DNA of 25,403 nucleotides from a virus: positions 1 to 25,403 of IMG/VR virus record IMGVR_UViG_3300029319_000455; one strand, given 5' to 3'. Of this stretch, positions 12,067 to 19,597 are shown piece by piece. Below the pieces are notes generated by a model that saw nothing but the letters and a program-made list of their open reading frames with translations, made no database searches and had not been told where the DNA came from. A program made the translations under genes and the position numbers. How positions within the stretch are numbered: the first letter of the stretch is position 1; every line of letters begins with the position of its first letter.

Positions 12067-12460
12067 CAGCTTAACAAGTATTTGTGTTGATAAAGCAATG
12101 CCTGGTCTTACCCAGGTTCACCAATGGATGAAGGATGACCAGAAGTTTAAAGACCAGGTACTTGATGCCAGAAGGATTGGTACAATGGTTTGGCTTGATA
12201 AGATGCAAGACCTATTGGAACAAGAAGTAGAGCCACAGAAAGTACAATGGTATCGTGAAAGGCTACATCATGCACGATGGATGGCAGCTAAGTTGATCTC
12301 AACTTTCGGTGATAAGCAAACAGTTGTGAATGAAGGAGATCCAATTATCAAGGTAATCTGGCAAGATGATGCCAGCACAGAAGATAAACCGAACGATCTC
12401 GCACGCACGACAAGAAGTTCGGAGCAAAAAGAACAAAATGCAAACAAAAGCACCCACTAG
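12011..12460 (+). CDS. terS: Terminase small subunit
   Basis: A 149-residue protein. The N-terminal helix-turn-helix 'YDKIIQKLQLGNSLTSICVDKAMPGLTQVHQWM' (8-40) is the DNA-recognition fold of Sf6-like small terminases (Leu-x-x-Gly-x-Ser...Pro...Val-x-x-Trp), followed by 'FKDQVLDARRIG' and a long helical region ('WYRERLHHARWMAAKLIS') for oligomerisation. The C-terminal 35 residues are polar and disordered. It recognises the packaging site and hands DNA to the large subunit. The large-subunit gene follows after one small gene and a 193-base non-coding gap, itself a candidate packaging site. Confidence 0.78.
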   Translation: MKKSKATYDKIIQKLQLGNSLTSICVDKAMPGLTQVHQWMKDDQKFKDQVLDARRIGTMVWLDKMQDLLEQEVEPQKVQWYRERLHHARWMAAKLISTFGDKQTVVNEGDPIIKVIWQDDASTEDKPNDLARTTRSSEQKEQNANKSTH

Positions 12461-12653
12461 ATATAGTAGTCAAGAATGTCACACAACAAAAAACCTTGAT
12501 AAATATAGAATTATTTGTTGCATAATATCTATTATAGGAACGCAGCTACAAAAAAGTCAAAAATACAGCCAGATTTTGCAAAATTTTTTTTTGCGATACC
12601 CCAAAAATGCTGCGTGCGTGTGTGTATATATATAATATGGGAGAACAAGACAC
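12461..12653. other. Non-coding gap between terminase genes
   Basis: 193 bases without a convincing gene; a frame that runs across it is low-complexity and overlaps terS. Contents: a 12-base palindrome ATTTTGCAAAAT (12573-12584), a T tract, then a 24-base strictly alternating pyrimidine-purine run (12611-12634) running from TGCG repeats through TG to TA, ending in TATAAT (12631-12636). The TATAAT could be a -10 for the terminase/structural operon, although no good -35 is seen. A pac or cos site is possible here. Confidence 0.45.
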
Positions 12654-12836
12654 TTGGACATAGACAAACACATTCTCTGTAAAGTTGTTGTTGATTATAA
12701 AACAAAGGAACTTAAGATAATTCTAGGTAAATTTGATACAGATATAGCTATGATAAATGCTGCTGAAGGAATATGTAGTGCATTGAATGTAGAATTTGTA
12801 CCAGAGCTGCTAGACGAGGAAACTACATATCATTGA
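12654..12836 (+). CDS. Small hypothetical protein, TTG start
   Basis: A 60-residue protein using TTG at 12654; the frame has a stop just upstream (12633) and no ATG before the conserved-looking part. GGGAG about ten bases upstream serves as ribosome site. 'ILCKVVVDYKTKELKIILGKFDTDIAMINAAEGICSAL' suggests a small alpha-beta fold. It overlaps the large terminase start by four bases (TTGA). The function is unknown. Confidence 0.6.
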   Translation: MDIDKHILCKVVVDYKTKELKIILGKFDTDIAMINAAEGICSALNVEFVPELLDEETTYH

Positions 12837-14119
12837 AAACTATAACTATACCATATACACCAAGACCACAGCAAAAAGCATTACACCAGGCATTAGATAA
12901 ATACCGCTTTTCCGTTTGCGTTATGCACAGAAGAGGAGGTAAGACTATATTTTCTATCAACCACCTAATTAAAATGGCTCTGACGAGCAAAAAAAAGGCA
13001 TTTAGAGGTGCTTTCTTTGCTCCTACTAGAGTCCAGGCTAAGTTGATTGCCTGGGATTATCTAAAACATTATTCCAGGAAAGTACCTGGTATGAAGTTTA
13101 ATGAAACAGAACTAAGAGCTGATTTCCCTACGGGAGCTAGGGTTACTTTGTTTGGTGCTGAAAATCCAGACTCCGCTAGAGGACAATATTTTGACCAGGT
13201 ATTCTGTGATGAATATGCACAGATGGATGAAAGAATGTTTCCAGAGATTATTAGACCAGCTGTTGCAGATAGATTAGGTGGTGTTGCTTTTATAGGAACT
13301 CCAGCTGGAATGAACTCATTTTATGATTTGTATGAAAAAGCCAAAGGTGATGCAGCCTGGTATACTTGTATTCACAAAGCTAGCGAAACTAAATTAATAC
13401 CAGAAACGGAGCTGCAAGAAGCTAGAAATCTGATGACAGAGGATCAGTATCAACAAGAATTTGAGTGCAGCTGGACTGCAAATGTATCTGGTACTGTCTA
13501 TGGTAAAATTTTAGATAAGATGGAAGAGAAGGAGCAGATAGGAAAATATCCGTTTGATCCCGCATATCCAGTAGATGTTTACTTTGATTTAGGTATATCT
13601 GACGATACTAGCATTTTATTTATACAACAAATAAACAGAGCTATATTTATTATTGATTGTTATTCTAATAATAATCAGAGCCTGGATCATTATGCTGAGT
13701 ATATTAGAAAAACAGATTATCCTATTCGCAACTATGTATTTCCACACGATATAGATCATCGAGAGATGTCTACTGGTCATTCCAGAAAAGAGTTTGCCTA
13801 TTCTATGGGTATGAAACCGATAAAGGTTTGTCCAAAACTCCCTATAGAAGATGGAATTCATGCTGGACAATTGTTGCTAAATCGTACATACATTGATAGA
13901 GATAATTGTAAAAAGTTTATTGATGCCATGAGATGGTATCATAGAAAATGGATTGATAAATTGAAAACATATTCTAAACCAGTACATGATTGGAGCAGTC
14001 ACTACTGCGATGCCTGGAGGACAGCTTCAATTGCAATTAGAGATTTAGATTTTAATAACACAGTTCCACCGCAACAATACGCTGCGGGTTTGAACTATAA
14101 TCCTTTAGGAGATAATTAA
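12833..14119 (+). CDS. terL: Terminase large subunit
   Basis: A 428-residue packaging motor. ATPase: 'PRPQQKALHQALDKY' entry, Walker A His32-Arg-Arg-Gly-Gly-Lys37-Thr38, Walker B Val-Phe-Cys-Asp126-Glu127, coupling motif Gly155-Thr-Pro-Ala-Gly. Nuclease (RNase H-like): Tyr-Phe-Asp252-Leu-Gly, 'YVFPHDIDHRE' with Asp306, and 'HDWSSHYCDAWR' with Asp393. All elements appear intact. The start is TTG at 12833, overlapping the previous stop; the next Met lies inside the ATPase core and is too late. It ends one base into the next ATG (TAATG). Confidence 0.93.
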   Translation: MKTITIPYTPRPQQKALHQALDKYRFSVCVMHRRGGKTIFSINHLIKMALTSKKKAFRGAFFAPTRVQAKLIAWDYLKHYSRKVPGMKFNETELRADFPTGARVTLFGAENPDSARGQYFDQVFCDEYAQMDERMFPEIIRPAVADRLGGVAFIGTPAGMNSFYDLYEKAKGDAAWYTCIHKASETKLIPETELQEARNLMTEDQYQQEFECSWTANVSGTVYGKILDKMEEKEQIGKYPFDPAYPVDVYFDLGISDDTSILFIQQINRAIFIIDCYSNNNQSLDHYAEYIRKTDYPIRNYVFPHDIDHREMSTGHSRKEFAYSMGMKPIKVCPKLPIEDGIHAGQLLLNRTYIDRDNCKKFIDAMRWYHRKWIDKLKTYSKPVHDWSSHYCDAWRTASIAIRDLDFNNTVPPQQYAAGLNYNPLGDN

Positions 14120-14340
14120 TGGGATTTTTAAGACCAAAGACACCACCACCTCCCCCACCTCCAACACCGATGCCTAGTTTACCACCAGCTACTGGAGATG
14201 ATTTAGATAAGAAAAAAAAGAAAAAAATAAAAGAAGAACTAAAAAAAATGAGAGCTGGGTATACACAAACGATTATGACATCAAAACAAGGTGATACCAC
14301 AGAGGCTGATACATTTACAAAAACATTGTTAGGTCAGTAA
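14119..14340 (+). CDS. Proline-rich small virion-associated protein
   Basis: A 73-residue protein: seven consecutive prolines (10-16) within a Pro-rich N-terminus, a six-Lys basic helix (32-48), and a C-terminus 'GYTQTIMTSKQGD...TKTLLGQ'. The Thr-Ile-x-Thr-Ser-x-x-Gly...Thr-x-Thr-Leu-Leu-Gly end matches what I remember of small proteins between terminase and portal in podoviruses, probably head-associated. The polyproline run should stall ribosomes without EF-P. The start overlaps the terminase stop and the end overlaps the next ATG. Confidence 0.75.
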   Translation: MGFLRPKTPPPPPPPTPMPSLPPATGDDLDKKKKKKIKEELKKMRAGYTQTIMTSKQGDTTEADTFTKTLLGQ

Positions 14341-14936
14341 TGGGATCAGAGTCAGCACAAAAATCAAGAGAGCAGAAAAGAACTGCACAAACACAAGAGC
14401 TGATGCAAAACATAATGACGGGTGGAGAGATTTCAAAAAAGAGAGAAGCTGAACTTGCAGCAGCAGCAGATGCTGGTAGAGGAGTGCAGCTCATTATGGA
14501 CTCACCGACAGTTGGAAACTTAACACAAAAAGGTGGTAAGCCAGTTTTTAGAACTGGTACTAAAGCATCAGATTATACTGGTAGAATAGCAGCTAGCTCC
14601 CCCACATTTGGTGAAGCATTGTCAGATATGAGTAGAGCTGTATTTGGTGGTCAAGCGACAGATCCATCATATCTAAGAGGTGAACTCAATTCAGCTCCAG
14701 GAACAACTACAACAAATTATGCAAAATTTTTACCAGAACCAAGAAAAGTAAAAGGTATAGTGCCTTCAATGATAGAGGGAGGCGGTTCACCAGTTATGAT
14801 GGCTGTAAATGCAATAATGGGAAAACCAAATCAAAAGAAACAAAGCGTTGATGATATTTATAACCAAGGCGTTACAAGTTTTGCTGGAACAACAAGAACA
14901 TTAATGGGAAACAGAAAGAGTAAGTTAGGTCAATGA
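14340..14936 (+). CDS. Hypothetical head-region protein
   Basis: A 198-residue Gly/Ser/Thr-rich protein without hydrophobic segments, probably flexible. A basic helical start ('SAQKSREQKRTAQTQELMQ') precedes low-complexity sequence. It ends 'GTTRTLMGNRKSKLGQ', echoing the Leu-Gly-Gln end of the preceding gene. It is tightly packed between terminase and portal genes (one- and four-base overlaps). It may be a minor head or portal-associated protein. The family is not recognised. Confidence 0.72.
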   Translation: MGSESAQKSREQKRTAQTQELMQNIMTGGEISKKREAELAAAADAGRGVQLIMDSPTVGNLTQKGGKPVFRTGTKASDYTGRIAASSPTFGEALSDMSRAVFGGQATDPSYLRGELNSAPGTTTTNYAKFLPEPRKVKGIVPSMIEGGGSPVMMAVNAIMGKPNQKKQSVDDIYNQGVTSFAGTTRTLMGNRKSKLGQ

Positions 14937-16516
14937 ACGGAAAAGATTTAAAACATCAACTGAGTCAGTTGAAAACAAAAAGGCAAAACTGGGAAAGTCA
15001 TTGGCAAGAGATTGCAGAATATGTTTTACCCAGAAGAGCAGATGTAACAACAACGAGATCCAGGGGAGATAAAAGAACTGAAAAAATTTTCGACTCGACA
15101 GCTCTTAGAGCTTTAGAATTATTCTCATCATCTCTACATGGTATGCTGACAAATCCCGCAACTCCCTGGTTTAGTATGAGATTTAAAGATGAAGAGATAG
15201 CCAGGAATAAAGAAAACAAAGATTGGTTAGAAGCATCAACACAAACGATGTATATGGCTTTTGATAGATCTAATTTTCAACAAGAAGTTCACGAACTTTA
15301 CACAGATCTAATATCATTTGGTACTGGCTGCATGATGGTTGAAGAAGATACAAAAGATTTTATTAGATTTTCAACCAGGCATATAAAAGAAATCTATGTC
15401 CAGGAGAACAATAATAGTGTTGTAGATACTATTCATAGAGAAATCAAAATGACTGCCAGGGGAGCTTTCCAAAGATTTGGAGATAAGCTGCCTAAATCTA
15501 TTTTGAAAAAATCGACAACATATCCACACGATGATGTAACGATCTATCATTGTGTAAGACCTAATGACGAACTCAATCCATTTAAAGCTGATAACAAATC
15601 AATGGAGTTTTCATCTATCTACTATGATGAAGATGGTAATATTATATCTGTTTCTGGATATAATGAGTTTCCATTCGTAGTTCCAAGATATTTAAAATCA
15701 AGTAATGAAGTTTATGGTAGATCACCAGCTATGACAGCTCTTGCTGATATCAAAATGATTAACAAAATGTCAGAAACCACAATCAAAGCTGCACAAAAAA
15801 TGGTAGATCCGCCTTTATTAGTACCAGATGATAGTTTTATGTTACCGATTAGAACACAGCCTGGAGGATTAAACTTCTATAGATCTGGATCAAGAGATAC
15901 TATTACTCCATTATCAATCGGAGCTAACACACCTTTAGGATTGAATATTGAAGAGCAGAGAAGAACTGCAATAAAACAAGCATTTTATGTAGATCAACTA
16001 TTGATGTCACAGAATATTCAGATGACAGCTACTGAAGTTATGCAGCGTAATGAAGAAAAAATGAGATTACTTGCTCCAGTTCTAGGTAGATTACAATCTG
16101 AAATGTTACAGCCTTTGATAAACAGAATTTTTGGTATTCTTTTAAGAAATAAAATTTTACCACCAGCTCCAGAACAGCTGAGAGGTAAAGATATAGATAT
16201 CGAATATGTATCACCGCTAGCAAGATCACAAAAGATGGGAGATCTCCAGGCGATACTTAGAACTTTAGAAATTGTAACTCCACTATCTCAAATGAGTCCA
16301 GTTATGGATTTCATTGATAATGATAAAATGGTAAATCACCTGGCGACAGTATTGGGTGTACCATCCAAAGTTATGAGATCAACGCAAGAAGTGGAGTCAA
16401 TACGACAACAAAGACAAGCAGCTCAACAAGCTGCAGCGGAAGCTCAACAACAAATGCAAGCAGCTGAAGCTGGAGGTAAAGTAGCTCCGCTTGTTAAAGA
16501 GTTAAATCGTGAATAG
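14933..16516 (+). CDS. Portal / head-to-tail connector protein
   Basis: A 527-residue protein of the T7 gp8-like head-tail connecting family. The N-terminal 'WESHWQEIAEYVLPRRADVT' and 'KIFDSTALRALELFSSSLHG' with 'NPATPWFSMRF' are characteristic. The middle contains 'SFGTGCMMVEED' and 'EVYGRSPAMTALADIKMIN' (crown/stem helix), and 'ATEVMQRNEEKMRLLAPVLGRLQSEML' forms the long wing/stem helix. The C-terminus is a Gln/Ala-rich helix. It forms the dodecameric DNA channel at one head vertex. Start ATGA overlap; length normal for the family. Confidence 0.9.
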   Translation: MNGKDLKHQLSQLKTKRQNWESHWQEIAEYVLPRRADVTTTRSRGDKRTEKIFDSTALRALELFSSSLHGMLTNPATPWFSMRFKDEEIARNKENKDWLEASTQTMYMAFDRSNFQQEVHELYTDLISFGTGCMMVEEDTKDFIRFSTRHIKEIYVQENNNSVVDTIHREIKMTARGAFQRFGDKLPKSILKKSTTYPHDDVTIYHCVRPNDELNPFKADNKSMEFSSIYYDEDGNIISVSGYNEFPFVVPRYLKSSNEVYGRSPAMTALADIKMINKMSETTIKAAQKMVDPPLLVPDDSFMLPIRTQPGGLNFYRSGSRDTITPLSIGANTPLGLNIEEQRRTAIKQAFYVDQLLMSQNIQMTATEVMQRNEEKMRLLAPVLGRLQSEMLQPLINRIFGILLRNKILPPAPEQLRGKDIDIEYVSPLARSQKMGDLQAILRTLEIVTPLSQMSPVMDFIDNDKMVNHLATVLGVPSKVMRSTQEVESIRQQRQAAQQAAAEAQQQMQAAEAGGKVAPLVKELNRE

Positions 16517-16715
16517 CCAAGAAGTAAAAGAACTTATACAAAGCTATAAACAAACTTTTGGTACTCCAGAAGGACTGAAAGTTTTAAGCGATTTAGAAGC
16601 AAGATTTAATTATCATGCTTCATCATTCAGCAAAGATAGCAACGAGATGGCATATCTTGAAGGACAGCGATCTGTAGTTATCGCAATCAAAAATCTTATA
16701 AAGGAGAAAAAATGA
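16509..16715 (+). CDS. Bbp19-like small protein, GTG start
   Basis: A 68-residue helical protein. The pattern Phe-Gly-Thr-Pro-Glu-Gly-x-x-Val-Leu-x-x-Leu...Phe...Ala-x-x-Glu-Gly-x-Arg-x-Val-Val-x-x-Ile resembles the Bbp19 family of Bordetella phage BPP-1 relatives, found between portal and scaffold. It starts at GTG 16509, overlapping the portal stop by eight bases, and ends four bases into the next gene (ATGA). Probably a minor head-assembly protein. Confidence 0.75.
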   Translation: MNSQEVKELIQSYKQTFGTPEGLKVLSDLEARFNYHASSFSKDSNEMAYLEGQRSVVIAIKNLIKEKK

Positions 16716-17524
16716 GTGAAGAACAGACAACTGATACAGTAATAGCAACTGGTCAATCTGAACAAGCAGATCCAGGTGTTACTTTTTTAGATGGATTACC
16801 AGAAGATCTTAGATCAGAACCATCTTTAAAAAATTTTACAAACGCTGGAGATCTTGCAAAGAGCTATCTCCATGCTCAAAGAATGGTAGGAGCTGATAAG
16901 ATACCAGTACCTGGCAAACATTCTACAGAAGAGGATTGGAATATGATCTATAGTAGGATAGGTAGACCAGATGATGCTGCTGGATATGAAATACCAGGAG
17001 AAAAATTTTCAGCCGATGATCCAGCTGTTGTTGGTTTCAAAGAAGCTGCATACAAAGCTGGACTAAATAATAGCCAGGCTAATCAGATTTTAGATTATTA
17101 TAGTAATCTTAGTCAGAGCCAGGAGCAGACATCAAATGCTCAAATAGAAACATCAAGAAAAAGAGCAGAGGAAGATCTTAGAAAAACCTATGGTCTAGCC
17201 TTTGATAAAAAAATAGAAATGGCTCAAAGTGTTTTTTCTAAATATATTCCAGATGAATTAAGAGAAAAAACTTTTGATGGTTTCAGGTTTGGAGATCATC
17301 CAGTCGTAATCAAAGCTCTTGCATCTATTGCAGAAAATTTTACAGAGGATAGTGCAACGCAAGAAAACGACTTGACATTGACTCCAGATGATGCTGAAAA
17401 AGAGATTGCTAAATTAACTGCTCCAGGTACTCCGTACTGGGATAAGAAACATCCTGGACACCAGGCTGCAGTTGAAGAAGTTTTCCAGCTTCAGAATATG
17501 AAGCATGGGATAGTTGAGGAATAA
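16712..17524 (+). CDS. Capsid assembly scaffolding protein
   Basis: A 270-residue acidic protein without Cys or membrane segments. 'FLDGLPEDLRSEPSLKNFTNAGDLAKSYLHAQRMVG' and 'KIPVPGKHSTEEDWNMIYSRIGRPDDAAGYEIP' are typical of podovirus scaffolds, followed by a long helical part and a C-terminal 'TPYWDKKHPGHQAAVEEVFQLQ' that may contact the capsid protein. It guides procapsid assembly and is then released or degraded. It lies directly before the capsid gene, as expected. AAAGGAG precedes the start. Confidence 0.85.
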   Translation: MSEEQTTDTVIATGQSEQADPGVTFLDGLPEDLRSEPSLKNFTNAGDLAKSYLHAQRMVGADKIPVPGKHSTEEDWNMIYSRIGRPDDAAGYEIPGEKFSADDPAVVGFKEAAYKAGLNNSQANQILDYYSNLSQSQEQTSNAQIETSRKRAEEDLRKTYGLAFDKKIEMAQSVFSKYIPDELREKTFDGFRFGDHPVVIKALASIAENFTEDSATQENDLTLTPDDAEKEIAKLTAPGTPYWDKKHPGHQAAVEEVFQLQNMKHGIVEE

Positions 17525-17646
17525 TCGAAAGACTCCTCTGACATTGGGAACAGACCAGCTACTATCAGTAGTAAAATGAAGTAAGACCTGGAAACAGATA
17601 ATTTTACGAAGAAAGTAAATAACAACAAATGAAAGGTAAGGACTAA
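17525..17646 (+). promoter_or_regulatory. Leader region before the capsid gene
   Basis: The only sizeable gap (122 bases) inside the tightly packed structural operon. It has no credible gene, and ends with AAGGTAAGG before ATG 17647. A small stem (CTACT-ATC-AGTAG near 17557-17569) is visible. A gap at this place often holds a promoter or RNA-processing site that raises capsid expression; I could not define a clear -35/-10 pair. Confidence 0.3.
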
Positions 17647-18525
17647 ATGTCAAATCAAATAACTACAGCATTTGTTGAACAGTATAGTAACAATGTTACT
17701 ATGTTATCTCAGCAAATGGGTTCTGTACTTAGACCAGCTGTAGATGTCGAAACTGTAAACGGGAAAAAGGCTTTCTTCGAACAGATTGGACAAGTAACAG
17801 CACAAGTCAGAACAAGCAGACATTCTGATACGCCACAGTTAGATACGCCTCATGCAAGAAGATCCGTTACTTTAGCGGACTATGAATGGGCTGATTTAAT
17901 TGATGATGTTGATAAAATCAGAATGTTAATTGATCCTACTTCTTCTTATGCTAAAGCAGCTGCTGCAGCAATGGGAAGAGCTATGGATGATGTTGTAATA
18001 ACAGCATTAGGCGGCACAGCTAAAACGGGAGTTACTGGATCTACAGATACAGCTCTTCCATCGGCACAAAAGCCATTCTCATCATCTCAAGGTGATACTA
18101 CAGCTGGTGCGTTATCAGTTGCTAAACTAACAGAAGCAAAATTCTTGTTAGACAGCAAATCAGTTGATCCGTCATTAAAGAGATACTTCTTATGTTCACC
18201 AAAACAAATTCAAAACTTGTTAGGTATCACAGAAGTAACTTCTGCTGACTTCAACACAGTTAGAGCGTTAGCTCAAGGAGATGTAACATCCTTTATGGGT
18301 TTTGAATTCCTTGTGTCTAACAGACTTCAATTAGCTAACACAGACGACAGACTTTGTTATGCTTTCACAGAAGATGCTATTAAACTTGCCATTGGTAAAG
18401 ATGTAACAGCTCGTATTGATGAAAGAGCAGACAAAGGTTATTCCACACAAGTTTACTATTGTATGTCAATAGGAGCTACTCGTATGGAAGAGGAAAAAGT
18501 CGTTGAAGTGGCTTGTGACGAATAG
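17647..18525 (+). CDS. Major capsid protein
   Basis: A 292-residue protein with the HK97-like layout of BPP-1/podovirus capsids. The N-terminal region runs 'QYSNNVTMLSQQMGSVLRPAV', the middle carries 'RRSVTLADYEWADLIDDVDKIR', and the spine/A-domain part has 'AAAAMGRAMDDVVITALGG' and a late Phe-Met-Gly-Phe-Glu-Phe-Leu-Val-Ser-Asn segment. The C-terminal 'ATRMEEEKVVEVACDE' fits the family's end. The gene follows the scaffold and has its own leader. It has no CCWGG site, unlike most neighbours, consistent with different codon selection in a highly expressed gene. Confidence 0.87.
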   Translation: MSNQITTAFVEQYSNNVTMLSQQMGSVLRPAVDVETVNGKKAFFEQIGQVTAQVRTSRHSDTPQLDTPHARRSVTLADYEWADLIDDVDKIRMLIDPTSSYAKAAAAAMGRAMDDVVITALGGTAKTGVTGSTDTALPSAQKPFSSSQGDTTAGALSVAKLTEAKFLLDSKSVDPSLKRYFLCSPKQIQNLLGITEVTSADFNTVRALAQGDVTSFMGFEFLVSNRLQLANTDDRLCYAFTEDAIKLAIGKDVTARIDERADKGYSTQVYYCMSIGATRMEEEKVVEVACDE

Positions 18526-18534
18526 GAGTAAGAA

Positions 18535-18984
18535 ATGTCTAGTGTAAAAGGCGTAGAAATAACTAACATGGATGCAGATCCAGTAGTTAAAGTATCATCA
18601 GAAGTAGCTGGCGGTAAGATGCGTGTGTTCCATGGAACATTTGAAGCATCAAGCCTTGCAAGTGGATCTGATATTACAATTGCTAGAATACCAGAAGCAG
18701 CAACAATTCACGATGTTATCTTGAAATGTGATGCTTTAGGTGGTTCTTCAACTCTGAAAGTTGGAACATCCGCAGATGATGATTTGTTTATTGCAGCGAC
18801 TGGAACTTGGAATGTCGCTGGACAGACACAATCCATCTTAGGTGGTAGCTCAACTGGAGCTGCGATAGCTACTATGACTGGAGTAGGTCATAGAACTACT
18901 GCATCTACAGATATTATAATTACTACTGGTGGAGCAACAATATCTGGATCAATCCATTGTATTGTTGTATTCTCTACAGAGTAA
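18535..18984 (+). CDS. Putative capsid cement/decoration protein
   Basis: A 149-residue, all-beta-looking protein: 'MRVFHGTFEASSLASGSDIT', 'IPEAATIHDVILKCDALGG', 'STLKVGTSADDDLFIAATG', then Gly/Thr-rich strands ending in 'SIHCIVVFSTE'. The size, position right after the capsid gene (nine-base gap, AGGAG site) and beta character match the BPP-1 Bbp16-type cement protein that stabilises the shell. The sequence similarity is from memory and modest. A strong GC-rich terminator follows. Confidence 0.7.
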   Translation: MSSVKGVEITNMDADPVVKVSSEVAGGKMRVFHGTFEASSLASGSDITIARIPEAATIHDVILKCDALGGSSTLKVGTSADDDLFIAATGTWNVAGQTQSILGGSSTGAAIATMTGVGHRTTASTDIIITTGGATISGSIHCIVVFSTE

Positions 18985-18993
18985 AACAAATCA

Positions 18994-19020
18994 GGGAGGG
19001 GTTATCCCCTCCCTTTACAT
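18994..19020 (+). terminator. GC-rich hairpin after the capsid/cement genes
   Basis: GGGAGGGG (18994-19001), TTAT loop, CCCCTCCC (19006-19013), then TTTACAT. An eight-base all-GC stem stands out in this AT-rich sequence. The T run is short, so it may act as a partial terminator or a 3' stabiliser giving higher capsid mRNA than downstream mRNA. The next gene has its own AAGGAG site right after it. Confidence 0.72.
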
Positions 19021-19032
19021 AAGGAGATTATT

Positions 19033-19137
19033 ATGAAACATGGTATGAAAAAGAAAACACCGAAGGCAAAAAAGCAAGCAGCTACTGCAATGGCTATGAA
19101 AAAAGCTGGCAAGAAGCCTAAGAAAATGAAGTATTAA
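19033..19137 (+). CDS. 34-residue lysine-rich peptide
   Basis: ATG to TAA encodes 34 residues, about 40% lysine, in an Ala/Lys/Pro pattern ('TPKAKKQAATAMAMKKAGKK'), like a histone tail. A strong AAGGAG lies seven bases upstream, right after the terminator. It opens a run of six tiny basic genes between the capsid and tail genes. A nucleic-acid-binding, packaged virion role is inferred from charge and location. Confidence 0.65.
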   Translation: MKHGMKKKTPKAKKQAATAMAMKKAGKKPKKMKY

Positions 19138-19138
19138 A

Positions 19139-19294
19139 ATGGCTTTGTATGGCAGACAAAAAAAGTTAGACGCAGACGGAGATAATAAAATTACTGGTAA
19201 TGATTTTCGTATGCTGAGAAACAGACCGAAGGTAAAAGGCATAAAATTTACAGCCAAGAAAAAGAAAAATGGCAAAAAAGAAAAGCTCGGTTAA
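19139..19294 (+). CDS. 51-residue protein with EF-hand-like calcium loop
   Basis: The first 24 residues contain DADGDNKITGNDF (11-23), a calcium-loop pattern with Asp at positions 1, 3, 5 and 12 and Ile at 8, closest to the dockerin type of loop. The remaining part is a basic tail ('KFTAKKKKNGKKEK'). ATG 19139 follows the previous stop by one base, and its 3' end overlaps the next gene by 26 bases. I recall similar loop-plus-basic-tail proteins in marine phages. Calcium binding is predicted; the role in the virion is unknown. Confidence 0.68.
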   Translation: MALYGRQKKLDADGDNKITGNDFRMLRNRPKVKGIKFTAKKKKNGKKEKLG

Positions 19295-19448
19295 TAAAGC
19301 TGGTAATTACACCAAACCAGGTATGCGTAAGAGAATGTTCAATACGATTATGGCTGGTTCAAAAGGTGGAAAGCCTGGACAATGGAGTGCCAGGAAAGCT
19401 CAACTCCTGGCATTAAGGTATAAAAAAGCTGGAGGAGGCTATAAATGA
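19269..19448 (+). CDS. 59-residue basic phage protein
   Basis: A 59-residue protein with a distinctive Gly/Lys-rich composition: 'NKAGNYTKPGMRKRMFNTI', 'GSKGGKPGQWSARKAQLLA', ending in Lys-Ala-Gly-Gly-Gly-Tyr-Lys. I remember this pattern (Val-Asn-x-Ala-Gly-Asn-Tyr-Thr-Lys-Pro and Gly-Gln-Trp-Ser-Ala-Arg-Lys-Ala-Gln) from many marine phage genomes, always as a tiny gene of unknown function. It overlaps both neighbours (26 and four bases). Confidence 0.72.
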   Translation: MAKKKSSVNKAGNYTKPGMRKRMFNTIMAGSKGGKPGQWSARKAQLLALRYKKAGGGYK

Positions 19449-19597
19449 CACAAAAATCAATAAAAGCACCGAAGGGATTTCATTGGATGAAAAGTAAAAA
19501 CGGGTTGAAATTAATGAAACATACTGGAGCATTTAAGAAACATCCTGGAGCATCGCTTACTGCTAAATTTACAGTTCAGAAGCGACATGGCTCTTAA
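19445..19597 (+). CDS. 50-residue basic phage protein
   Basis: A 50-residue protein, 'APKGFHWMKSKNGLKLMKH' followed by 'GASLTAKFTVQKRHG'. It is basic with His and Lys, and resembles another tiny marine-phage protein with a Pro-Lys-Gly-Phe-His-Trp-Met opening. ATGA overlap with the preceding gene and an 11-base overlap with the next. It has no known function; DNA or membrane contact is plausible. Confidence 0.68.
   Translation: MTQKSIKAPKGFHWMKSKNGLKLMKHTGAFKKHPGASLTAKFTVQKRHGS

Noticed and set aside
12366-12635. Plus-strand frame overlapping the end of terS and the gap
   Set aside because: Low complexity, starts inside terS and runs through tracts that look structural; no family resemblance.
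14052-14300. Minus-strand frame opposite the terL end and the proline-rich gene
   Set aside because: Its Gly-run is just the complement of the proline codons and the rest has no protein-like character; plus-strand genes are tightly coupled there.
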